A stretch of DNA of 23,721 nucleotides from Chara braunii (Eukaryota; Streptophyta; Charophyceae; Charales; Characeae): assembly GCA_003427395.1 (NCBI GenBank), contig BFEA01000161.1, forward strand, positions 301,541-325,261, given 5' to 3'. Shown one piece after another: positions 17,753-23,721 of the stretch. The translations under genes were made by a program, and so were the position numbers. Within the stretch, counting starts at the first letter, position 1, and each line of letters starts with the position of its first letter. The notes beneath the pieces are model-generated. The model was not told where the DNA came from and ran no database searches. It worked only from the letters and a program-made list of their open reading frames with translations.

Positions 17753-19003
17753 TTATCTGCTGCAGGATTTGGTCTGCGATAGCTCGCCCTGGTAGAGACA
17801 ACCTATCAGTACAGCATATGGTAGTCTATTTTCCTCTTCAGGCTGCTGAGTCCATCGATGTCTGGCAAGGAAGAAGGAAATCCGTCTATGGTTGCAGTAG
17901 GTGTCTGCCAAAAACTGCATGTGGGACATGCTAGGAGAGGATGTCGTGGATGATGGGATCAGGGATAGTCCATGCAGTGGAGTACGACACATACTTTCGA
18001 CGACAGCTTCCTGGAAACAATGGCAGCACGTGGCATGTTGCTGACATGTCAGCAGGAAAGCAGGCTGACGTTTGGAGATATTTAAGCATGGCAGATCAAG
18101 GCCACGGCGACATGCTGGGCAAGTAGTTAGTGGGTGGGGGGGATGAGTACAAGACGAAGGGCCGCAGTTTTTGCGGCAGAGGCTGGCAGTGACCATCCCT
18201 TCATAGTGCTTGGAGCAGAGGCAATGCCGTGTGTACACTAACTAAACAGTAGCTGTGTGACAACACAATGGGAGGGCACAGCCACCATCCTCTGGAGAGG
18301 TCCCTTCGCTCTCCGTGCTAGAATCTGTCCGATCTACATACGAAGGGACGCTGCCTGACCATGTACAGGGGAAGGAGGAGGTTCAGCCAGATAGCTCTCC
18401 GGCTGTGCACTTGCATGTACAGGGGAAGGAAGAGGTTCAGCCAGATTGCTCTCCGGTAGTGCTTGCAAGTGCACAGCGACATACTGTTCCTGATGGACGA
18501 GCCAGACTGAGTGAGAATCTACTGCTTGGTGATAGAAAGAGTTAAGACTTCCCGCTGTGTGCACTGTACCGCCATTGTCCCATAGGGCCCATGAATAATC
18601 CGCAAAGGTTACATCAGTAAAATGATCTGGACGATGCAGAGGATGTATGCACAAACATTTGGATCAATGCCTGCCTGGCATGAGATTCTGTGGAGCGGTC
18701 TGAAGTTGTAGTCATCTTCCCATAAATGCCATATGGACAGGACCTCTACGTTCACGCCAGGTGACTACTGTTGTCCTCTGGACAGACAGCAGAGCGCTCT
18801 TCTTCTATCGAGCGGACAAGATCTGCAAAATCAGAAACCATATAAGGGTGGCAATTATAAGCAAGATCATCTGATTCTGCAGGTTGTGCAGCAGGGGGAG
18901 GTTCATTCGATCCTGCAGATGGCACGGTAGGCGAAGATTCATTGTGGCCTCGACTGTGTGCGTCAGGTTCCTCCGTCTGTATTAACTCCATTGGCTCTAG
19001 CAT
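17753..19003 (-). other. Minus-strand open segments of unknown function
   Basis: Three minus-strand open segments follow one another in different frames: 18752-19003 (83 codons, acidic and proline-rich, ending with DFADLVRSIEEERSAV), 18334-18654 (106 codons) and 17753-18238 (161 codons, cysteine-rich with CPAC). The last is in the same frame as the RING-like segment, separated by two stops. Composition is less repetitive than the surroundings, and no repeat family enters the block. It could be a multi-exon gene that includes the C2HC finger at 19.2 kb, or a decayed retroelement. No reverse transcriptase, endonuclease or transposase motif was recognised. Confidence 0.3.
18361..18468. repeat. 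54-bp tandem repeat, two units
   Basis: ATGTACAGGGGAAGGA.GAGG and GTTCAGCCAGAT.GCTCTCCG start at 18361 and 18415. The 54-bp period (18 codons) repeats a proline-rich block in the minus frame 18334-18654, mildly favouring coding use. Confidence 0.85.
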
Positions 19004-19041
19004 GCGCTACGGAGAGAGATCATCTTCAGTCGGCGGCTCCA

Positions 19042-19338
19042 TCAAGTGATCAGAAGCGGATCATTGTCAATTGGGCCACGGGAGCAGGCGGCGATAGGTG
19101 GACGAGAAATGGGTGGGTCAGATGCAGGAAGTGGAAGCTCATCAGCTGCACTTGTGCTCAGAGTGGCTGCCAGTCGTGCAAAAGCTGCACAGGTGGCTGC
19201 ACACCGTGCCTGGTGCACACGCAGGCCTGCAGCACTGAAGAAGTCATCGCCACATTGTTGGCATTGGACTCGATGTGTACTATTCACGGCTAGTGTATAT
19301 TTGAGAGCAACAACGTCATTCCGCACGGTTGCGAGCAT
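19042..19338 (-). CDS. C2HC zinc-finger protein fragment
   Basis: A 98-codon minus frame with a clean single zinc finger: Cys26-x2-Cys29-x12-His42-x3-Cys46, with the aromatic pair after the second cysteine (GDDFF) and a Gly-Leu before the histidine (AAGLRVH) as in classical fingers. An alanine-rich stretch and a proline/serine-rich tail follow. Such fingers occur in nucleic-acid-binding proteins and also near the N terminus of some non-LTR retrotransposon proteins. The first residue is only the first available ATG; the frame may be an internal exon. It is the upstream-most part of the minus-strand block between W2 and W3. The finger is convincing by pattern; the gene it belongs to is unknown. 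Confidence 0.42.
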   Translation of the reverse strand: MLATVRNDVVALKYTLAVNSTHRVQCQQCGDDFFSAAGLRVHQARCAATCAAFARLAATLSTSAADELPLPASDPPISRPPIAACSRGPIDNDPLLIT

Positions 19339-19451
19339 GGCGTGGGAGTAGATCGCTGAGCCCTGCAGGGGGTGCAGTGATCATGCTGCCCAAGGACAAA
19401 TGAGGCCGCTGTCTGTGCGTGTGTGTATGCCTGTGTGTATGTTGTAGACGG

Positions 19452-19762
19452 TCGCCACAACAACCCCTTTACCACCCGGATGAGCAGATCCGAAATTGAA
19501 AAAGTTCCAAGGAACTTTCACCTCTATAGCAAACAACATGATGCACAATGTAACGATTACATTGCCTTTTCCTTGTACAAAAAATTCTTTCTTCGCTTTC
19601 TTTACTTTGGCTTTCTTTGGGGTACCCCTTTTGTTTCTTCTTGCAGCTCCCCTTTTGCTGTGCCTCTAATGTGCAAGGCTTGCCAAGTTGATTTTGATAG
19701 AGCGCAACCTGCCCACATCTCGGTGCACCATAAAGGCCCCGCTAGCACGCTATGAAAAGACG
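19452..19762 (-). mobile_element. W repeat family, copy W3
   Basis: Shares CACAACAACCCCTTTACCACC, GCAGATCCGAAA, CTCTATAGCA, CTTTGGCTTTCTTTGGGG, GTACCCCTT, CTTGCAGCTCCCCTTTTGC, TGTGCAAGG and CCCACATC with W1 and W2, in order. It lacks the TTAGTCCTATTGC block. It is preceded by a GT-rich tract, as are W1 and W2, but no ribozyme core is present beside it. Confidence 0.7.
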
Positions 19763-20201
19763 ACGACGACTAAGATGTACGAAAAGAAGAAGAAGGAGAA
19801 GAAGAAGAAGACCAAGAACAAGGCCTACTCTACGGCCTAAGGGTCTACGGTGGAAATTGCAACGTGCCTTCGAATTGGGACTTGGTAGCAGGGAGAGGAC
19901 CCTGAGACACGTGCATCCTTTCAGCAAAGAAGTAGATTAGTAAATCACTAAACGAAAATCAGAGTTCGGGTCTGCCTTGACAGGCCTAACACGGCGCTCT
20001 CCTGAACGCGATCAGTTATAAATTCGTGATAGATATTGACTTGAAATCGAAACTCCATCAAGGATGAAAGGTCCAAAGACTCCAAACGTATTCTAGTCAT
20101 TAAACGAGGGAAAGAAAACAAAAAACAAAGAAAACAAAGCATGACTTCACTGTTCACCCAGCTCATCATGTAAACCACAGAGCTCCAACAGTTCCACTTG
20201 C
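19763..20201. other. GAC/GAA-rich tract, otherwise no recognisable gene
   Basis: GAC and GAA/AGA trinucleotides at 19762-19815 give arginine- or leucine-rich frames by composition. The remainder shows no domain or shared repeat. Confidence 0.45.
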
Positions 20202-20309
20202 AACATCTTGAGACTAGAACACCCGGTCATTATACCTGTATTTGGTGCAACTTTCAGTCTGGATACGCTGATAATGACCGTCCATTATTATATTCGGGTG
20301 AAGACGGTA
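20202..20309. mobile_element. Hairpin MITE family H, copy H5
   Basis: GGTCATTATACCTGTATTTG, TTTCAGTCTGGATAC and ATAATGACCGTCCATTA match the family core. The right end TATTCGGGTGAAGACGG is followed by TA (20308-20309). The left end is degraded. It matches H1 best, defining a GAAGACGG-ended subfamily distinct from the GAAGAAGG-ended copies H2, H3 and H4. Confidence 0.75.
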
Positions 20310-20430
20310 GTAGTGAGAAACCAGGGCGAATGAAACATCGCTCTCGATTCGACACTCCAAAGCCTTTGAGAGCTAAAAGCTAGACCTTGCCCTCACCAAG
20401 GCACCAACTGTAAAGAGCCCTCTTATTTTC

Positions 20431-20474
20431 AGTTATTTGTCGTTGTGAACACAGTTATTTGTCGTTGTGAACAC
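20431..20474. repeat. Perfect 22-bp tandem duplication
   Basis: AGTTATTTGTCGTTGTGAAC plus AC, twice without mismatch at 20431-20452 and 20453-20474. It lies in the 3' flank of the protease gene. Confidence 0.92.
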
Positions 20475-20658
20475 CGCCGGGCCGCTTCTCTTCTCGCAGA
20501 AAGGGCGATCCCCCCGCCCACCCCCCAACTTGTGTGTCTGTTATGGACTGGCAACCCTGGTCGAGAATCGACACTTTCATTTGAAAAAAAATTAAACCGG
20601 TGGGAGGGAGATCAAAAGACAGCTGGAACAGGGAGAAAAGGAGCAACAAGGGGGGTAC

Positions 20659-20748
20659 CTGATGTTGGGCTGACTGTTGCTGTAGCAGCTCTGGCTTCTG
20701 ACACTCGTAGAAGAGAATGTAACCATGATCTGTATTATTCGACATCTC
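20659..20748 (-). CDS. Ubiquitin-specific protease (UBP3/4, USP12/46 type), C-terminal exon
   Basis: These cysteine proteases remove ubiquitin from proteins. This 30-codon exon encodes NNTDHGYILFYE and a glutamine-rich tail. GYILFY is the final beta strand of the USP fold, and the NTDHGYILFYE form is what plant UBP3/UBP4 show; animal USP12/46 end similarly but with different preceding residues. The acceptor CCCAACAG precedes GAG at 20748. Its phase (0) and sequence join exactly to the upstream exon at 21586-21647, reading GSTQ then EMSNNTDHGY. The 3' limit is a donor-like CAG-GTACCC at 20658. If that is not used, the frame stays open to about 20455 with an unlike-family tail. A 20-bp copy of this donor region occurs upstream in the intron. 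Confidence 0.75.
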
Positions 20749-20799
20749 CTGTTGGGCAGGAAGATCCACAGACACAACTTCAATTATCTCGTTGACAAA

Positions 20800-20986
20800 C
20801 ACATTCCGAATCGCAGAATCGCAAAATCAGAATCGCAACAAGGGGGGTACCTGAAACAGTATAGAAGTTGGAGTGTACTCACACTAGACGCTCAGAATCG
20901 CAGAATCACAAAATCAGCGGCTAGATCAGGTCCTTCTGAAAGGCGTCGTCGATCAAGCCACTGATTTTCTGATTCTGTGATTTTGA
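20800..20986. repeat. AGAATCGC/AAAATCAG array with inverted part
   Basis: Short units around CAGAATCGCAGAATC and GCAAAATCAG occur at 20808-20835 and 20893-20920. Their complements TGATTTTCTGATTCTGTGAT lie at 20962-20981, so the right half can fold back on the left. Confidence 0.7.
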
Positions 20987-21011
20987 CAGCCTTGTGTCAG
21001 TATGACACCTT

Positions 21012-21148
21012 AGAATGAACTCTTTTCAAGTCTTTTACGCTTTCCACATGTTCTTGTGTCGGTTCAAATGAACTTTTTACGCTTTTCTCCACTTCTTGCA
21101 ACAGTTAGAATGACCTCTTTTACGCTTTTCTCAAATTCTTGCAACTTC
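21012..21148. repeat. Approximately 42-bp repeat, three units
   Basis: AATGA.CT...TTTTACGCTTT followed by a TTCTTG.. block occurs three times, starting near 21014, 21067 and 21109. The first unit is longer through an extra CTTTTCAAGT. Confidence 0.75.
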
Positions 21149-21585
21149 AAATCGCCAAGCGCCAGTGGGAGCCGCAAATATGAATCGCTCACAAAGCATT
21201 CAGACAAAGGAACCTCCGGAGCTTTCTTTCGAATCCTTGCTACACAACTTTCCCAAGTTTTCCGCGTCCTTTGTCCTTGCAGTCATAGATAGGCACAAAT
21301 GCCAATTATTCATTTCGTTGAACGTGTTGACAGCATATACGAAAAATGGCAATGATTGGTGATTCACTACATTCCGACCCCACAGAGCTTTCCGCCCCCC
21401 CCCTGTCCCCCTTTCTACCAGCCCAGACGAGATTAATAACCACGCTCCACTGGCACTGTATTCGTGCTCAGGGAGCACGAACGTGGTCGGAAAAGTGGAC
21501 GCGTTCTTGATTTCTTCACCACAAACATAGCACCACTAGTGTAGCCTATTGTCCCAAGACTGAGATGACTAAAGATTCCACGCAC

Positions 21586-21647
21586 CTGAGTTGATCCAAA
21601 GAAAGTTTGCACCGTTGACTCGTCTATTGGCTCAACATTGTCATCAT
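21586..21647 (-). CDS. Ubiquitin-specific protease (UBP3/4, USP12/46 type), penultimate exon
   Basis: The exon encodes DDDNVEPIDESTVQTFFGST plus Q. In this USP family the block follows the catalytic His-box region: substrate-facing W..FDDD.V, then a helix ending in FFGS or FYG. The sequence fits plant UBP3/UBP4 (VQTFFGS.Q) better than animal USP46. The acceptor TTTTGCAG ends at 21648 and leaves two bases of the first Asp codon, as expected if the upstream exon ends F-G. Reading through the acceptor would give WSFADDDN, which is also open, so this junction is inferred. The catalytic Cys and His boxes should be encoded upstream on the minus strand. I did not find them before the window edge. 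Confidence 0.75.
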
Positions 21648-22192
21648 CTGCAAAACTCCACACACATTTGAGTACACACCCACAGGTAATGCAAAGAATG
21701 ATTAGCCACTCACTCCATCATCCCGCAAAACGTAAAGGAGATACCGAACCACCCAAATGTCATAAGAAAGGGAGACTGTCCTCACAACACCATCTGAAGC
21801 CGAAACACTGCATTGGTGGTTGCTCCTATAAAGCTGCTTTCGCCACCAGCGTGACGTGGGGCACTTTCACTGTACCGCCAGCTAACACAAAGTCCGTACT
21901 TTCGATGCAGCCTGCCTGCAGTGGGTCCGATATACGATCTATGGGAAAATTTTGCTTCAGGTGAAAATACCATGTGTAGCACAAGTGGTTTTCAGCTCCA
22001 GTACCTCTGAGCACCGTCTTGCCGAGGCAGATTGGCATTGGATATCATGCTTCGTCGAACCGCCAGCGGCACACTTTTTTTCGTTTCTGGCTGGCACAGC
22101 CACCCATTTTGGTCTGGTGGCACTGTTCACCCCAAATCTGTGGGTTGGCTCAATTTCGATTCCCAAGTTTGCCTGGGCGATGTACTGGGGGT
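21648..22192 (-). other. Probable upstream intron of the protease gene, with part of a TTAA-type element
   Basis: No conserved protease exon was seen. Bases about 22050-22196 read, on the minus strand, TTTAAACCCCCAGTAC then CTGTGCCAGCC and GTGTGCCGCTGGCGG. This is the left end and core of family J, whose right end is at 9523-9622. A minus frame at 21826-22038 looks protein-like but matches nothing I know. Confidence 0.4.
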
Positions 22193-22499
22193 TTAAACCA
22201 CTAGTACTTAAGAAAGTGAATGGCGTGTTAATGGCCAGCCATTGCTACAGTGCCGAAGACAGATCGCTTCAGATGCATATAGCCCAGCGCAGCAGGCTCG
22301 TTCATCCCAGCGCTCGTCGGCACCGTTAATAGCCAAACTTTCAGTAAGTAAAGTGAACGGCGTGTTAANGGCCAGCCATTGCTACAGTGCCGAGGACAGA
22401 TCGCTTCAGATGCATATAGCCCAGCGCAGCAGGCTCGTTCATTCCAGCGCTCGTCGGCACCGTTAATAGCCAGACTTCCAGTAAGTACTGGTGGTTTAA
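22193..22499. mobile_element. TTAA-flanked element, copy G, with internal 137-bp duplication
   Basis: TTAA at 22193-22196 and 22496-22499. Terminal inverted repeats are ACCACTAGTACTTA at the left and TAAGTACTGGTGGT at the right, 13 of 14 matching. The interior consists of two near-identical 137-bp units (22214-22350, 22351-22487). At its left the TTAA is shared with the end of another element: GTACTGGGGG-TTTAAA-CCACTAGTAC. The single N at 22370 is in the second unit. Confidence 0.75.
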
Positions 22500-22677
22500 G
22501 CGAAACCGAACCTTCTACTTCTGACTGAGAAACATTGAGAGATGAAGGGATGCCAATTGCACACTGCACAGTCTTGAGAGCGCGATGCAAGAATTCTGGA
22601 AAATGAATACCATATGGAAAGGATGGCGGAGAGATACACAATGAACGAATATGTTTTCAGCCTGCGTTTCCTGATTT

Positions 22678-22965
22678 TCTGCTGAGTTTTGCTGTAAATA
22701 CTCAGACCGGTCTGAGATCGCTGAATATTTCTGAGCTTTTTGCTGAGTTTTGCTGTAAATACTCAGACCGATCTGAGATCACTGAATATTTCTGAGTTCT
22801 GAGCATGAGCGCATCCTTGACAGCAAATCTGTGAAGTTCTGGGCCATGAGAAGTCCAGGTATACCTGTCTGAGATCACTGAATATTTCTGAGTTCTGAGC
22901 ATGAGCGCATCCTTGACAGCAAATCCGTGAAGTTCTGGGGCATGAGAAGTACACGTACTCGGTCT
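22678..22965. repeat. 61-bp and 96-bp tandem repeats
   Basis: TGCTGAGTTTTGCTGTAAAT with ACTCAGACC is repeated at 61-bp spacing (22701, 22762). CTGAGATCACTGAATATTTC to GAAGTTCTGG is repeated at 96-bp spacing (22773, 22869). CTCAGACCGGTCTGAG (22701-22716) is a perfect 16-bp palindrome; the second copy has one change. Confidence 0.88.
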
Positions 22966-23187
22966 TTGGTCGTTCCAAGGTGACAGTCCAAATGCCAGTG
23001 AGGCAGATGCAAAGCTAGGGTGGACAAATTCGGTTATAAACTGGACAGTGCAGGGATATTCTGGTAAGTTTGCTAGACCCCACCGGTCCACCACTGAAGC
23101 GGTGCGCCCCAGGCAGATATTATGTTCCGTATCCAATGTACTCGGAGAAAATTGGGTGGGATAGGTATGGAACTGGAGGGTACTCAC
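22702..23187 (-). CDS. Hypothetical reading frame, possible exon with 32-residue repeats
   Basis: A minus frame of about 160 codons. Its first half looks protein-like, with NICLGRTASVVDRWGLANL and TEFVHPSFASASLAFGLSP as examples. Its second half has two 32-residue repeats (ELH.FAVKDALMLRTQKYSV) that follow from the 96-bp DNA repeat, a multiple of three. Its apparent start is a GTG inside CCT-GTGAGTACC, which is a good splice donor, so the frame may not begin there. No family was recognised. It could be non-coding. Confidence 0.22.
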   Translation of the reverse strand: MSTLQFHTYPTQFSPSTLDTEHNICLGRTASVVDRWGLANLPEYPCTVQFITEFVHPSFASASLAFGLSPWNDQRPSTCTSHAPELHGFAVKDALMLRTQKYSVISDRYTWTSHGPELHRFAVKDALMLRTQKYSVISDRSEYLQQNSAKSSEIFSDLRPV

Positions 23188-23630
23188 AGGTGTCAGTCAC
23201 ATGCCAAGTGGCGCAGACCAGACCGAAGAACCAACCTCTCGCAGATGGAGTAAGGATAGCACAGCGGAAGACTGAAATACCAATAATCAGACACATTCAA
23301 TGTCGCGACACAGACCGAACATCATCATCATCATTATCACACGGCGTGAGGGGGACCTGGTGCTATAACACAGAGACTAAGTGCTAGGCACCAACATACA
23401 TAGATGAGGAGGGAGGAGAGACGAAGAGGGGGGAGAAAGGAGAGATGTCGCCAACCCAAAGTGTCGTCGATACCAATCCCAAAATAGTTCCCCACAATGC
23501 CGCTGCTCATATGTCAAGTCTAAGTCTCAATGTCGCAAATCTCTCTCTCTCATAGTCTGACGAAGGAGGAGGGGGATAGAGCGCTGGAGGGGAGGAAGAA
23601 GAGCGATGGACTGGAGGAGGAGGAAGCAGA

Positions 23631-23634
<4 letters not shown>
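23188..23634. other. No recognisable gene; purine-rich toward the edge
   Basis: On the minus strand TTGGTATTTCAG near 23270-23281 resembles a splice acceptor, and GTGAGTACC near 23187 a donor, with one open frame between. The encoded 28 residues match nothing I know. An ATC array is at 23320-23337. From about 23400 the plus strand is G/A-rich. Confidence 0.35.

Positions 23635-23721
<87 letters not shown>
23635..23721. repeat. (CT)n microsatellite at the contig edge
   Basis: A pure CT array running to the last base, so its full length is unknown. Confidence 0.98.

Larger units (their letters stand above)
20749..21585 (-). other. Intron (837 bp) between the protease exons
   Basis: Inferred from the exon junctions: donor CAG-GTGCGT (21590-21580) and acceptor CCCAACAG (20756-20749). 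It contains a CAGAATCGCAGAATC-type array (about 20800-20915), inverted copies of that array (20959-20986), a 42-bp triplicate (21012-21148), and a 20-bp copy of the next exon's donor. Confidence 0.65.

Noticed and set aside
19752-19940. Arginine-rich basic protein
   Set aside because: The arginine run is a translated GAC/GAA trinucleotide tract.
23558-23564. CTGACGA as a hammerhead variant
   Set aside because: It is followed by a purine-rich tract with no pairing and no GAAA.

Overview
The window reads as a repeat-saturated stretch of a nuclear eukaryotic genome. It has long dinucleotide arrays, many small inverted-repeat transposons nested in one another, poly(A)-tailed retro-insertions, tRNA-like SINE heads and GT-AG style splice sites, and no bacterial gene organisation. 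Two observations point to the green lineage or an alga with similar sequences. The U6 snRNA-derived copies end like plant or green-algal U6 (AAATCGAGAAATGGTCC) rather than like animal U6. The one protein I recognise with confidence, the C-terminal end of a ubiquitin-specific protease on the minus strand near 20.66-21.65 kb, resembles plant UBP3/UBP4 more than animal USP12/46. I cannot name the species.

Layout. 1-95 is a (GT)n array at the contig edge. 0.5-9.6 kb is a transposon graveyard: a 27-bp inverted-repeat element holding a TTAA-flanked element (514-1407), tRNA-like SINE heads near 2.0 and 2.3 kb, a 42-bp minisatellite (3.1-3.3 kb), a 46-bp inverted-repeat element (3615-3997), two U6 retrocopies (4.56 and 5.3 kb), and most of seven copies of a roughly 108-bp hairpin MITE with TA target duplications. 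Between 5.67 and 7.73 kb several element families are nested in a readable order. 9.9-10.1 kb has a third U6 retrocopy. 10.8-11.3 kb is a degenerate tandem array of about 120 bp. 11.7-15.6 kb is mostly low-complexity (poly-C, CT, TG, TGG) with a 79/137-bp tandem repeat and no recognisable gene.

15.6-19.8 kb is the most unusual block. It holds tandem tRNA-like SINE units and three copies of a 310-375 bp family (called W here). Between W1 and W2 is a near-canonical hammerhead ribozyme core on the minus strand whose candidate cleavage strand lies at the edge of W2. Between W2 and W3 are about 2.5 kb of apparently single-copy sequence with minus-strand open segments, including a clean C2HC zinc finger and a decayed RING-H2-like segment. 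This could be a ribozyme-bearing retroelement flanked by direct repeats, or an ordinary gene remnant between repeats.

20.2-23.7 kb holds the last two exons of the ubiquitin protease (minus strand, 837-bp intron between them), a TTAA-flanked element (22193-22499) upstream of them in gene orientation, and 61-bp and 96-bp tandem repeats at 22.68-22.96 kb. The catalytic exons of the protease were not found and are probably beyond the right edge, where the contig stops in a (CT)n array.
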